DNA of 10,049 bases from Bacteroidales bacterium. Its GTDB lineage: Bacteria > Bacteroidota > Bacteroidia > Bacteroidales > BM520. Under the pieces are notes generated by a model. The model saw nothing but the letters and a program-made list of their open reading frames with translations. It was not told the DNA's origin and did not search any database. Location: positions 1 to 10,049 of the forward strand of contig JALNXP010000071.1 of the NCBI GenBank assembly GCA_023230285.1. The letters run 5' to 3'. Made by a program: the position numbers and the translations under genes. Position 1 is the first letter of the stretch. Each line of letters starts with the position of its first letter. Shown one piece after another: positions 1-8,226 of the stretch.

Positions 1-235
1 CATGGAGACAGCTACTTTATTTTCTGTAGGTTTTAAAAATTCCATTTCAACCGGCGCATTACTACTTGTTTCAGACAAGCCAATGATATCCGAAGGTATC
101 AAGACCGAAGCAAGCGACAAGAAAGTTACGGAAGACTACGTTGAAGAACACATCCGTATCGGCACAGAATCGCTAAAACACCTTATTAATCATGGTACAA
201 CCATAAAACACCTGCGATTCGAAGAAGAATTTTAG
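1..235 (+). CDS. amn: AMP nucleosidase, C-terminal 77 residues (5' end outside window)
   Basis: AMP nucleosidase hydrolyses AMP to adenine and ribose 5-phosphate in the cytoplasm and belongs to the purine nucleoside phosphorylase/UDP phosphorylase (PNP_UDP) superfamily. Only the end of the protein is visible. It starts in the conserved METATLFSVGF segment, whose M-E-x-A-T pattern is the nucleoside-pocket motif of this superfamily, so the first ATG (position 2) is almost certainly an internal Met and the gene continues beyond the left edge. Next comes the family-typical GALLLVSDKPM stretch, then GIKT, SDKKVT and a KHLRFEEEF end. The short Bacteroidota form of this enzyme is roughly 250-260 residues and lacks the N-terminal domain of the E. 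coli protein, but that part cannot be checked here. The gene ends in TAG 17 bases before holA, which suggests cotranscription with holA and ruvC. Confidence 0.85.
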   Translation, partial: METATLFSVGFKNSISTGALLLVSDKPMISEGIKTEASDKKVTEDYVEEHIRIGTESLKHLINHGTTIKHLRFEEEF

Positions 236-252
236 AAAAGCAACTTTATCCA

Positions 253-1251
253 ATGAAATTCGAAGAAATAATAAATAATTTAAAGAATAAAATTTACAGT
301 TCGGTATACTTTCTCACCGGAGAGCAACCCTATTATATAGACATCATAAGTAATGCCATTGAAGATACAGTACTGACGGAAGAAGAAAAAGGATTTAATC
401 AAGCCATAGTTTACGGACGTGATTCTAATGTAAAAGACATCATATCAATGGCTAAACAATATCCGATGATGTCTACTTATCAAGTAATCGTTGTTAAAGA
501 AGCTCAAGATTTAAACAAAATAGAAGAATTAGAGGCATATATTGACAAGCCACAGCCGTCAACCATATTAGTACTTTGTTACAAATACAAAAAATTAGAT
601 GGACGTACAGCGTTCTATAAGAAGCTGAAATCTAAAACTGCTTTTTTTGAGACACCAAAAATTTACGACAATCAGGTACCTCAATGGATTTCCGAAAGAT
701 GCTTAAATGTTGGTTACAGAATTTCGCCCACAGCTGCTTTGCTGTTAAGTAATTATTTAGGCACGGATCTTCAGAAGATTTCTAACGAGATAGACAAGCT
801 CACCTTAGTTGTTCCGAAGCGTACGCTGATAGATGTTGAACATATAGAAAAACATGTAGGTATCAGTAAAGACTTCAATGTCTACGAGTTACAGAATGCT
901 ATAGGCTGTAAGAACATCATGAAAGCAAACCAGATAGTAAATTATTTTGCCGACAACGAAAAAGCCGGACCGATGCCAATGATAACAGCTAATTTATATA
1001 TGTTTTTCTCAAAAGTAATGCGTTATCATTTTGTGGCAGACAGAAGTCAGATGACTTTATCCAAAGCCTTGGGTGTCAATCCGTTCTTCATAAAAGATTA
1101 CGCTATGGCGGCTAACAATTATCCTCCCAAAAAGATTTCTGAAATTTTTATGATACTTGAAGACTTCGACATGAGGTCGAAAGGTGTCAACAATAACTCA
1201 TCGCCGCAGGGCGAGTTACTTAAAGAAATGGTTTTCAAGATAATGCATTAG
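253..1251 (+). CDS. holA: DNA polymerase III subunit delta (clamp-loader wrench)
   Basis: HolA (delta) is the clamp-loader subunit that opens the beta sliding clamp, acting with delta' and the tau/gamma ATPases at the replication fork. The product is 332 residues, close to the usual ~340. Family features are the early FLTGEQPYYID segment (about residues 20-30) at the start of the degenerate AAA+-like domain, the YPMMSTYQVIVVKEAQDL segment (about 75-92) and the KLDGRTAFYKKL segment near 120. A delta-type C-terminal helical collar region follows, including LGTDLQKISNEIDKL (about 170-184) and KALGVNPFFIKDYA. There is no P-loop, as expected for delta. The start has an AT-rich leader without a Shine-Dalgarno motif. 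The gene lies 17 bases after amn and 11 bases before ruvC, so the three probably form one transcript. Assignment rests on motifs and length. Confidence 0.9.
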   Translation: MKFEEIINNLKNKIYSSVYFLTGEQPYYIDIISNAIEDTVLTEEEKGFNQAIVYGRDSNVKDIISMAKQYPMMSTYQVIVVKEAQDLNKIEELEAYIDKPQPSTILVLCYKYKKLDGRTAFYKKLKSKTAFFETPKIYDNQVPQWISERCLNVGYRISPTAALLLSNYLGTDLQKISNEIDKLTLVVPKRTLIDVEHIEKHVGISKDFNVYELQNAIGCKNIMKANQIVNYFADNEKAGPMPMITANLYMFFSKVMRYHFVADRSQMTLSKALGVNPFFIKDYAMAANNYPPKKISEIFMILEDFDMRSKGVNNNSSPQGELLKEMVFKIMH

Positions 1252-1262
1252 ATTATTATTTT

Positions 1263-1829
1263 ATGGAACTTCAAAAGAAACACGACAGAATAATATTAGG
1301 CATTGACCCCGGCTCTTTAAATTTCGGATACAGTTTAATACAGCAAGATGGCAGTCAGTATACGCTGATAATCAAGGGAATACTTCATTTGCAAAGCATA
1401 AACGACCAGATAGAAAAAAATAAAAAGATATTTGAATTTCTTGACGAATTATTACGAACATATCTTTTTGATGAGATAGCGATAGAGCAGCCTGTATACG
1501 GCAAAGATGCGCAAGCCATGTTAAAGTTGGGACGTGTTTTGGGCTGTTGTGTCGGCTTCGCCGTGTCGCATAAAATACCGATAACCGAATATTTGCCGAA
1601 GAATGTGAAAAAAGTAATCACCGGTAACGGCAATGCTGCCAAGCAACAAGTTGCATATTTCGCAGCTCGAATACTGAAAACACCTTTAGAATCAAAGACT
1701 TATGATGATACCGATGCGGTTGCCATCGCACTTTGTCATGCTTTTAATTTAAGCGGCATACCAACTATGAGTTCCGGCAGGTCGTGGAGTCAATTTATCA
1801 AAAATAATCCGGACAGAATAGTAAAGTAA
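1263..1829 (+). CDS. ruvC: Crossover junction endodeoxyribonuclease RuvC
   Basis: RuvC is the dimeric, Mg-dependent Holliday junction resolvase that works with the RuvAB branch-migration motor in recombinational repair. The RNase H-like catalytic acids are all visible: Asp15 in LGIDPGSLNFGY, Glu75 in IAIEQPVYGKDAQAM, and the D-x-x-D pair Asp148/Asp151 in YDDTDAVAIALCHAF. The DNA-binding stretch YLPKNVKKVITGNGNAAKQQV (about 110-130) is also typical. At 188 residues it is slightly longer than the ~173-residue E. coli enzyme, because of an N-terminal lead of about eight residues and a C-terminal tail ending SWSQFIKNNPDRIVK, a tail style I associate with Bacteroidota RuvC. The last 32 bp overlap the convergent HAD gene on the other strand. 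No RBS-like motif precedes the ATG. Confidence 0.94.
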   Translation: MELQKKHDRIILGIDPGSLNFGYSLIQQDGSQYTLIIKGILHLQSINDQIEKNKKIFEFLDELLRTYLFDEIAIEQPVYGKDAQAMLKLGRVLGCCVGFAVSHKIPITEYLPKNVKKVITGNGNAAKQQVAYFAARILKTPLESKTYDDTDAVAIALCHAFNLSGIPTMSSGRSWSQFIKNNPDRIVK

Positions 1830-2514
1830 GTTCAGCAAAGTTATTGACTATTGCATCGGGTTGATAAGCGTTTATCGGTAGTATTCTATTTTTAGGATTA
1901 AACCATACAGCTGCTATGCCGGCATTATGTGCACAAAGCATATCCGTTTCATACTCATCTCCTATGTATGCGCATTCTGATTTATCGACTTGAAGCATTT
2001 CAATTGCATATTCAAATATTCTCGGGTCAGGTTTTTTATAACCTGCTGTTTCAGAAGTTATTACCTTTCCAAAGAACTTATTTAAACCCGACAAGCGAAG
2101 TTTTTTCTGCTGAACATCAAAAAAGCCATTAGACACTATGTGCATTGAGTGTTGTTGCTGCAATCTCTCCAAAGTTAGTATTACATCAGGAAACAATGCC
2201 TTTTTTGTCGGCAATATTTCTAAATAGTCATCGTTCATATTTTTAGATGTCGGCACAGAAATCGGCACGCCAAATTCCGCAAAAGTGTATAAAAACCGCA
2301 ACGATTTAACTTCATTAGCAGTCATTTTATTTTGTCTAAACAGTTCCCAGACATTATCATTATGTTTAGAATACACTTTATAGAAATCGGCGAAATTGCA
2401 ATTACACATTTGTTGTATATTATACTTTACAAAGACATCTTCCAACGCCGCATGGGAGTTTTCAGCAAAATTCCAAACTGTATTATCCAAATCAAAAAAC
2501 AAAATCTTATACAT
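1798..2514 (-). CDS. YjjG-family HAD hydrolase (probable non-canonical pyrimidine nucleotidase)
   Basis: This is a 238-residue haloacid dehalogenase-superfamily phosphatase. Motif I is FFDLDNTVW (nucleophile Asp8, acid/base Asp10), motif II is IVSNGF (Ser128), motif III is GYKKPDP (Lys160 or Lys161), and motif IV is YIGDEYETD (Asp186, Asp191). The helical cap between motifs I and II (about residues 15-105) makes it a subfamily I enzyme. The motif I to W-x-F spacing and the overall pattern fit the YjjG branch, whose E. coli member dephosphorylates nucleoside monophosphates including non-canonical pyrimidines such as 5-fluoro-dUMP. The exact substrate is inferred. The gene sits 49 bases downstream of the radical SAM gene and could be last in the minus-strand run. 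Its 3' end overlaps ruvC tail to tail, ending in TGA inside the ruvC coding region. Confidence 0.85.
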   Translation of the reverse strand: MYKILFFDLDNTVWNFAENSHAALEDVFVKYNIQQMCNCNFADFYKVYSKHNDNVWELFRQNKMTANEVKSLRFLYTFAEFGVPISVPTSKNMNDDYLEILPTKKALFPDVILTLERLQQQHSMHIVSNGFFDVQQKKLRLSGLNKFFGKVITSETAGYKKPDPRIFEYAIEMLQVDKSECAYIGDEYETDMLCAHNAGIAAVWFNPKNRILPINAYQPDAIVNNFAELTLLFCPDYF

Positions 2515-2563
2515 ACTCGTACATTTTCATAATCAACTAATAACAAATCACTTATAGACAACT

Positions 2564-3484
2564 TCACACATAAAATTTACCCTGAAAAGTATCAAATTTT
2601 TCCAATTTTTCTTCAAAACGTCTAAGCACTACATCATAGCGCATATCCCATTTTGGCGGCATCAGTAAAAACCTTGGCGGCACTTCGCTTGCTATACGTT
2701 CAATAGCAATTTCGGGACGAAGTCTTTCTACAAAACGAATTACGAGTTCAAGATATTCTTCAAGTTCATAGAAATAAAAGTCAGACGGATTTTGAACAAA
2801 CTCGTCAGCCATTTTAGTATTTTTCATAATTTGCAGCTGATGAAATTTTATAGTTTCCAAAGGCAGTTCAGACACCAATTTAGCCTGAGCAACTATCATC
2901 TCTTTTGTTTCGCCGGGCAGTCCGAATATCAAATGTCCACCGATATGCAACTGCCGTTTCGCTGTAAAATTCACAGCCTCTACCAAAGACTTATAATCAT
3001 GACCGCGATTAACTCTTTTCAGGGTATCATCATTTGTAGATTCTATGCCATACTCTATTTTAATATAGTGGTTACAAGCAAGTTCCTGAAGGAAGTCGAG
3101 TTTTTGCTCATCAATACAATCGGGGCGAGTACCTATAACTATGCCGACGACATTAGGAAATTCAAGAGCTTCTTTACACATTGCCACCAACTTATCTAAC
3201 TTACAATATGTATTGGAGAAAGTTTGAAAATACGCAAGATATTTTGAAGCTCTCCGGTATCTTGTAAGATGGAACTCTCTACCCTCCTCCATTTGTTGAG
3301 AAATCGACTTTGCAGGATTACAATATGACGGGTTGAAAGCCAATGCGTTACAAAAAGTACAGCCACCAACGCCACAAGTACCATCTCTATTAGGGCACGT
3401 TAAGCCTGCATTGATAGAAAGTTTCTGTACCCTTTCGCCAAAAATCTCTCTGAAATATTCAGGATATGAATTATATCTCTTCAT
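2564..3484 (-). CDS. TIGR01212-type radical SAM protein (YhcC-like)
   Basis: A 306-residue radical SAM protein of the YhcC/TIGR01212 group, related to the Elp3 core. The iron-sulfur motif lies in CPNRDGTCGVGGCTFCN: Cys30, Cys42 and Cys45 are the expected 4Fe-4S ligands, and Cys37 is an additional cysteine in the loop. Downstream are the SAM-barrel signatures IGTRPDCID (about 117-125), EYGIEST (about 144-150) and GHLIFGLPGETKEMI (about 183-197), followed by HQLQIMKNTKM. The C-terminal PPRFLLMPPKWDMRYDV segment is characteristic of the group. Family length is about 300-320, so this looks complete. The substrate is not established for most members and cannot be read from the sequence. It lies 48 bases downstream of the glycosyltransferase gene, with no promoter or terminator obvious between them. 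Confidence 0.88.
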   Translation of the reverse strand: MKRYNSYPEYFREIFGERVQKLSINAGLTCPNRDGTCGVGGCTFCNALAFNPSYCNPAKSISQQMEEGREFHLTRYRRASKYLAYFQTFSNTYCKLDKLVAMCKEALEFPNVVGIVIGTRPDCIDEQKLDFLQELACNHYIKIEYGIESTNDDTLKRVNRGHDYKSLVEAVNFTAKRQLHIGGHLIFGLPGETKEMIVAQAKLVSELPLETIKFHQLQIMKNTKMADEFVQNPSDFYFYELEEYLELVIRFVERLRPEIAIERIASEVPPRFLLMPPKWDMRYDVVLRRFEEKLEKFDTFQGKFYV

Positions 3485-3532
3485 CTATAATGAACGAAAT
3501 CTTAGTGCCGCTTTATTATAATTATCTTCATT

Positions 3533-5584
3533 TTAATATATCTCAAGCGAAACATTATCATAATGTATCATTTTTTTGTCTTCATTCCAAATGTAAATTA
3601 ACAAAGTACCATCAAAATCACGAATAACGGGTAAATTATACACAAACGATATATGTTCCCATTCTCCATATTTTTGGATAAAATCATCAATATTATATTG
3701 ATGATAAAACGATATACTGTCAGCATTTTTTGCACATACGACCATTTTCACGCCGCTACTATCAGGAGAATTAAAATCACCGGATATAAAAACGATGACA
3801 GGTTTTTGTGCTAAAGTTGTAAAATTTTTTCTTTTAAAGTTCAAGCCGTATGTAACTTGTGGAACAGTTATACCTGACAGTAATCCTGCTTTTACTTTCC
3901 ACGAGCAACTATAGCAATTACTCCAATCCACATCAGTATTTTCGCTTTCAAAATCAATAGTTTTCATAATTAAAGCCGTACTATCTGCAAATTTTGTCAA
4001 CGCCGACATAGATTTATTAGCATCATCATATTTACAAACAGTAATTTTACCATTTCCCCCCACTCTACTTATTCGGTTAACAATTTCCGGATAATTTTTA
4101 TAAACATGCTCAAAAAACAGAGAATCCTGAAAAACAACATAGTCGTATTTCCATTCTAAAGCATTGATAATCTTATCTCGTGTTGTACTCATAACAACGC
4201 TGCCTTTGCGACACATTTTAATAAAGGGAATATTCGGAGCATAAGCATCTAAAACTACAATATGGGCATTTTCATCAATATTCAAGTCTTCAAGTAAATC
4301 AGAAGCTCCGTCAAAGTTAGCTGCAGTAATATCAACCATATTAACAGCATACAACTCTCTCCATTTCTTTTGTGTCTGTAAAGACATGATTATCAATAAT
4401 AAAGACAATAAAGAGACACCAACAGCAAGCAACTTGTTATATTTTGCAGGCAAATCAGGAGCAGTAGAAATCAGCAATATAACAGATAAGATAACCGGCA
4501 GATAAAAAGTATCCAAGAAATAATAATTATGGTATTTAAACTGCAGCATCATAGCGCAAAAAAACATCAAACATCCAATTAAGTAGATGATAATAAAAAG
4601 TCCGAAATAAGAGAGGTGTACTTTCGGATGCCGTTTCTTTTGCACAATCACAGAATATAATGTTGCCACAACAAGTATTGCCATCAAAATATAGTGATAA
4701 ATTGTAAAATAGTTCAGCAAGAAGACTTCTTTTATTGATTTCCACACTTCTTGAAAATCGGCAAACGATGATGGAGGTTGCAAACTGCTCAGGAACAAAG
4801 AGCCAAATTCGGCTCTCAGATGCCTATTATACAGCATATAGCCCAAAATAAGCATAGCCGACAAACATATTGGAAGCAAAACTCTAATAAATTTTGCTTC
4901 ACCTTTAATTATCCGCAGCAATTCGATGCAACAAACTGCCACCAAAATGATAGCAAAACTTGTACGTGCCAACGTAGCTATAGTCAAAAACAAAATAGTG
5001 TATAAAAAGCACCTATTGTTTTTTGAAAACATTTTATCAGACAGTTTACTGTTTGTCAAATATTTATAATAAAAATAAACAGCTATTATTGTATTTGTCA
5101 AAGAAGGAATTGTAGGCAAGAATCCACACTGATAATATGCGAACAGAGGTGAAGTAGCAGCGAACACGAGTACGAGCAATGATTTCCAATAATTTTTTGT
5201 AATCTCATACGACAATTTAAACAAGAAATATAGTCCGATGAAACTCATCAAGAATATATATAATCTAAAAATCAATGGAGACTTACAGCCTGTTATTTTC
5301 ATTATCACAGCAGAAATATAGTCATGAACAGGAAAATCCACCGAAGTAACAGTGGAATTAGTTTGACTTTGCCAATCATCAGGAAATTGTTTATTGTATA
5401 CGAAAGTCTGCGGTTTAAAAAAGTTCAGGTTATTATCTACGAAACCCAATGAGAGTGCATATCTATCTGACTGCGCCCATGCGTGTACGCTGTTAGGAAA
5501 ATCGTCAATAAATTTATAATTAAATAGTAAACCAATTAAAGCGATCAACAATATTATCACTAATTTCCAGCCATTGTTTTTCAT
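3533..5584 (-). CDS. Polytopic GT-C-type glycosyltransferase with C-terminal extracytoplasmic extension
   Basis: A 683-residue inner-membrane protein in two parts. Residues 1 to about 405 carry roughly ten hydrophobic segments (for example 8-24, 104-124, 133-150, 163-176, 192-222, 235-252, 291-313, 325-348, 360-374, 386-401). The first loop holds WAQSDRYAL (Asp40) and DFPVHDYI (Asp83, Asp88). An acidic residue in the first extracytoplasmic loop is what GT-C enzymes such as ArnT and GT39/GT83 proteins use to bind a lipid-phosphate sugar donor, so a transferase acting on an envelope glycan or lipid is likely. Residues from about 410 on are soluble: an alpha/beta stretch (HIVVLDAYAP, DYVVFQDSLF), then from about 540 a beta-rich region ending MIHYDNVSLEIY, which resembles carbohydrate-binding jelly-roll ends. 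Donor and acceptor are unknown. The gene lies 24 bases after the FucI-like gene, probably cotranscribed. Confidence 0.72.
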   Translation of the reverse strand: MKNNGWKLVIILLIALIGLLFNYKFIDDFPNSVHAWAQSDRYALSLGFVDNNLNFFKPQTFVYNKQFPDDWQSQTNSTVTSVDFPVHDYISAVIMKITGCKSPLIFRLYIFLMSFIGLYFLFKLSYEITKNYWKSLLVLVFAATSPLFAYYQCGFLPTIPSLTNTIIAVYFYYKYLTNSKLSDKMFSKNNRCFLYTILFLTIATLARTSFAIILVAVCCIELLRIIKGEAKFIRVLLPICLSAMLILGYMLYNRHLRAEFGSLFLSSLQPPSSFADFQEVWKSIKEVFLLNYFTIYHYILMAILVVATLYSVIVQKKRHPKVHLSYFGLFIIIYLIGCLMFFCAMMLQFKYHNYYFLDTFYLPVILSVILLISTAPDLPAKYNKLLAVGVSLLSLLLIIMSLQTQKKWRELYAVNMVDITAANFDGASDLLEDLNIDENAHIVVLDAYAPNIPFIKMCRKGSVVMSTTRDKIINALEWKYDYVVFQDSLFFEHVYKNYPEIVNRISRVGGNGKITVCKYDDANKSMSALTKFADSTALIMKTIDFESENTDVDWSNCYSCSWKVKAGLLSGITVPQVTYGLNFKRKNFTTLAQKPVIVFISGDFNSPDSSGVKMVVCAKNADSISFYHQYNIDDFIQKYGEWEHISFVYNLPVIRDFDGTLLIYIWNEDKKMIHYDNVSLEIY

Positions 5585-5608
5585 AACTAAAAGATTAACA
5601 ATAAGATA

Positions 5609-6787
5609 TTATTTTACCGACAATATCATATCTGCATATTTACCGGGCAATATTAAATGATGATTTCCCAGGGGATTAGTTCGTAATATATTAGCTGCAT
5701 CATCCGGTAATTTGATTTGTAATTGGGTTCTACAGGCGAAATCGAATTTAGGGGAGGCTAAAACTTCAGCTTCACAGAGGAAGAAATGCTTTAGAGACTT
5801 GTCGAATCTAAAAATAGTGCAATACGAATTTTCGATATCGGCTTGGATTGCAGTGCCGATATTAGTTTCAAAATGTGTGACAACATTGATGTTATTTACC
5901 AAGTTCAGTGGAGCCGTACAATGCGCCCAAAGGGCGGTATTATCATCAATTTCCACAAGATTAGCCTGCCACGGAACTATACCGGTTAGAGCTTTGATGT
6001 ACATCATTCCGACTAAAGCCGTAATATCGCCTTCGCATGCAGCAGGGCAGCCGGAAGCATTAAGCAAAGACAGCGGCAGGCAAGCAGTAACCTTGTCGCA
6101 CATTGCCATTGGAAAGCACTCCACGGTAATTCCTTGAAGGTTGTAATTAGCAACAACATTTTTGAGCAAGCGATAGACTTTAGAAGTTTCCATCAAAAGG
6201 CTGATGTCACATTGAGGGAAATTATCATACAGCTCATAATCAGGAGCTAAATGAAAAAAATTCGGCAGTTCATTCCACTGTATATTAAGTAATTCTATTG
6301 CAAAATAAGAATACAAATCAGCGACAGTCACTTCAGAATTGACGAGCCATTTGCTTACATTACCGATAACAGCGACTTTACCATTTATAAGGTTATGATT
6401 AGCAACAGTTTCGTGTATATATTTAGAATTGGCAATAACATTCACATCATCAAGTGAATGTTTTAAATTTAGCAAATCGGCGGTTTGTTTTATTGAAGAT
6501 AGATTAAATAATTTAGCGGAATATTTTTTAGATATGAGATATGAAAGTACTTCTGTAGCAGCTGCATAAGAATTATTTTGGTTAGTAGCCAACAGCACAA
6601 CAGGTTTATCGGCGGCAGCCACTTCTATTGCAGTCTGTTCGGAGCCGCCGGAAGCAAAAAATATAGCATCAGCATCATTATCAACATATTCGCAGTCAAT
6701 ACCGGCAAGTTTATTACTTAGAAACAGCTTGGATTTTTCGTACAGCGAAGTATCAGCGATGTCAGAAGACACTATTACTACTTTCAT
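5609..6787 (-). CDS. L-fucose isomerase-like protein (FucI/AraA superfamily, divergent)
   Basis: A 392-residue cytoplasmic protein, clearly shorter than classic L-fucose isomerase (about 590). Residues 1-130 form Rossmann-like beta/alpha units (VVIVSSDIADTS, AIFFASGGSEQTA, KPVVLLAT), like the N-terminal domains of FucI. The C-terminal half carries the isomerase signatures: ITVECFPM (Glu223), CPAACEGDITA (Glu252, Asp254), NTALWAHCTAP (His289), and GNHHLILPGKY (His376/His377). E. coli FucI binds Mn through a Glu, an Asp and a late His; residues that could fill these roles are present here, so an aldose-ketose isomerase or a relative is plausible. The alignment of individual ligands is my inference. 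It starts 12 bases after pyrI and runs 24 bases ahead of the GT-C gene, so it may supply or modify a sugar for that pathway, but the substrate is unknown. Confidence 0.7.
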   Translation of the reverse strand: MKVVIVSSDIADTSLYEKSKLFLSNKLAGIDCEYVDNDADAIFFASGGSEQTAIEVAAADKPVVLLATNQNNSYAAATEVLSYLISKKYSAKLFNLSSIKQTADLLNLKHSLDDVNVIANSKYIHETVANHNLINGKVAVIGNVSKWLVNSEVTVADLYSYFAIELLNIQWNELPNFFHLAPDYELYDNFPQCDISLLMETSKVYRLLKNVVANYNLQGITVECFPMAMCDKVTACLPLSLLNASGCPAACEGDITALVGMMYIKALTGIVPWQANLVEIDDNTALWAHCTAPLNLVNNINVVTHFETNIGTAIQADIENSYCTIFRFDKSLKHFFLCEAEVLASPKFDFACRTQLQIKLPDDAANILRTNPLGNHHLILPGKYADMILSVK

Positions 6788-6799
6788 ATCTCATAAATT

Positions 6800-7264
6800 T
6801 TATTTAAACTCTATATGGTCGAGGGTTGTATATTTTTCGCAATAATGGCATTTAAGTTTCAGTGGTTCATCTTCATTATCGATTACAGTAAACTTGCAAG
6901 CCACTTCTTGTATATTAGTAATACATTTAGGGTTAATACATTTAGCTATATTTCCGATAGTTTTGGGGACACCTACTGTTCTTTTTTCTATAATTTGAAA
7001 ATCTTTGATAGTGATGATAGTAGCACTTGGTGCGACTAAAGCGATTTTATCAAGTTCTTTATCTTCAAAAAATTTATTTGCGACTTTAATAATTCCTTTT
7101 TTACCAAATTTTTTACTGCCGAAATTAAATCCTATGGTTACTTGTTCGGTAAGATTTTCTATATCAAGAATTTTCACAGCGGTAAACAAGCTATCTACGG
7201 GTATATGGTCGATAACGGTACCATTTTCGATAGCAGATACTATAAGTTGTTTTCTTTGTTCCAT
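6800..7264 (-). CDS. pyrI: Aspartate carbamoyltransferase regulatory chain
   Basis: PyrI is the allosteric subunit of class B aspartate carbamoyltransferase; it binds CTP, UTP or ATP and holds the PyrB trimers together through a zinc domain. From the ATG at 7264 the product is 154 residues, matching the ~153 of E. coli. The effector-binding N-terminus has GTVIDHIP (15-22), the family signature. The zinc site is complete: Cys109 and Cys114 (C-x4-C, CINPKC) with Cys139 and Cys142 (CHYC), the same spacing as the E. coli site. A longer reading frame starts with TTG at 7273, directly abutting the pyrB stop codon, and would add three residues (MII). I chose the ATG because it starts in register with the family N-terminus. 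The 9-base gap to pyrB indicates cotranscription and coupled translation. Confidence 0.94.
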   Translation of the reverse strand: MEQRKQLIVSAIENGTVIDHIPVDSLFTAVKILDIENLTEQVTIGFNFGSKKFGKKGIIKVANKFFEDKELDKIALVAPSATIITIKDFQIIEKRTVGVPKTIGNIAKCINPKCITNIQEVACKFTVIDNEDEPLKLKCHYCEKYTTLDHIEFK

Positions 7265-7273
7265 AATTATCAA

Positions 7274-8182
7274 TTATTTTAAATCTAAGACATGAGCGAG
7301 GATAGCTTCGCGCATAAACACGCCATTAAGAGCTTGTTGAAAATAGTATGCTTTAAGATTATCGTCAACATCTATGCTGATTTCGTTAACTCTTGGCAGC
7401 GGGTGCATTACTTTCAGGTTATCTTTAGAATTGTCGAGCATATAATTTTTGAGGACGTAGCTATTTTTCACTTTTTCATATTCTAACGGGTCTGCGAATC
7501 TTTCACGTTGGATGCGGGTCATATATAAAACATCAACAAGCGGGATAGCTTCTTCGAGGCTTGTCATTTCGTAATAATTAAGATGAGCATCTTTAATACT
7601 TTGGATTAGTGAAGATGGCAATCTAAGTTCGTTAGGTGAGACGAGGAAGAAAGTTGCATTAAAATTAGACATGGCTTGAACAAGGGAATGTGTGGTACGT
7701 CCATATTTCAGGTCGCCGACTAGTGCTATGTTCAGATTTTCGAGAGTACCTTGAGTTTTCATAATAGAGAACAGGTCGAGCATACACTGTGTTGGGTGTT
7801 GATTAGCACCATCACCGGCATTAATGATAGGCACGTGAGAGACTTCATTAGCAAAGCGTGCAGCGCCTTCGAGTGGTGAACGCATCACAATAAGGTCGGC
7901 GTACAAGCTCACATTTGTGATAGTATCGCGTAGAGATTCTCCTTTTTGGACACTGGAAGTAGAAGCATCGGTGAAGCCGATAATTCTACCGCCGAGACGT
8001 TGTATTGCTGTCTCAAAGCTAAGGCGTGTTCTGGTAGAAGGCTCAAAAAACAAAGTAGCAATTATTTTGTTTTTCAGCAGTTCAGGTTCAGGATTATGTT
8101 CAAAATAATCCGCCAATTTGATTAACTCTAAAAGTTCTTCTTTAGAGTAATCGGTAATTGAGATAAGACTTCGATTATTCAT
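7274..8182 (-). CDS. pyrB: Aspartate carbamoyltransferase catalytic chain
   Basis: PyrB catalyses carbamoyl phosphate plus L-aspartate to N-carbamoyl-L-aspartate, the committed step of de novo pyrimidine synthesis. The 302-residue product has the full set of signatures: [13 protein letters not shown] (Ser49-Thr50-Arg51-Thr52 bind carbamoyl phosphate), the 80s-loop lysine in QKGESLRDT (Lys80), [10 protein letters not shown] (123-132), [10 protein letters not shown] (157-166), MTRIQRERF (221-229, aspartate-binding arginines) and [10 protein letters not shown] (259-268). The N-terminus [17 protein letters not shown] matches the usual Bacteroidales start. It pairs with pyrI immediately downstream, so the holoenzyme should be allosteric. 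The start codon lies only 5 nt after the T-tract of a terminator hairpin, which suggests either attenuation or a leaderless transcript (see findings). Confidence 0.97.
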   Translation of the reverse strand: MNNRSLISITDYSKEELLELIKLADYFEHNPEPELLKNKIIATLFFEPSTRTRLSFETAIQRLGGRIIGFTDASTSSVQKGESLRDTITNVSLYADLIVMRSPLEGAARFANEVSHVPIINAGDGANQHPTQCMLDLFSIMKTQGTLENLNIALVGDLKYGRTTHSLVQAMSNFNATFFLVSPNELRLPSSLIQSIKDAHLNYYEMTSLEEAIPLVDVLYMTRIQRERFADPLEYEKVKNSYVLKNYMLDNSKDNLKVMHPLPRVNEISIDVDDNLKAYYFQQALNGVFMREAILAHVLDLK

Positions 8183-8187
8183 AGTAC

Positions 8188-8218
8188 AAAAAAAAGGCGA
8201 CTAATTAAAGTCGCCTTT
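8188..8218 (-). terminator. Intrinsic terminator / attenuator-like hairpin ahead of pyrB
   Basis: Read on the minus strand, there is a 9-bp perfect stem AAAGGCGAC / GTCGCCTTT (8218-8210 and 8201-8193) around an 8-nt TTTAATTA loop, running directly into a tract of eight Ts (8195-8188). The GC-rich stem plus U-tract is a textbook factor-independent terminator. On the + strand the hairpin is followed by TTTATAAAT, so it is much weaker in that direction. It starts 8 nt after the TAA of the GTPase gene and the T-tract ends 5 nt before the pyrB ATG. It therefore either terminates the upstream transcript or acts as a pyrB attenuator. Confidence 0.85.
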
Positions 8219-8226
8219 ATAAATAA

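Noticed and set aside
2792..3199. A 135-codon + strand open frame opposite the radical SAM gene
   Set aside because: Shadow of the radical SAM coding region; no domain-like pattern and no start context.
3485..3532. AATGAA ... TTCATT inverted repeat between the GT-C and radical SAM genes
   Set aside because: Only six base pairs about 30 nt apart, AT-rich and without a T-tract; not a credible terminator or operator.
5712..6137. A 141-codon + strand open frame opposite the FucI-like gene
   Set aside because: It is antisense to a protein with clear family motifs, has no recognisable domain, and its length is explained by the codon bias of the opposite strand.
7265..7273. TTG start for pyrI at 7273, directly abutting the pyrB stop
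   Set aside because: The ATG at 7264 gives the family-standard length and numbering of the zinc cysteines; the extra residues MII have no counterpart in PyrI.
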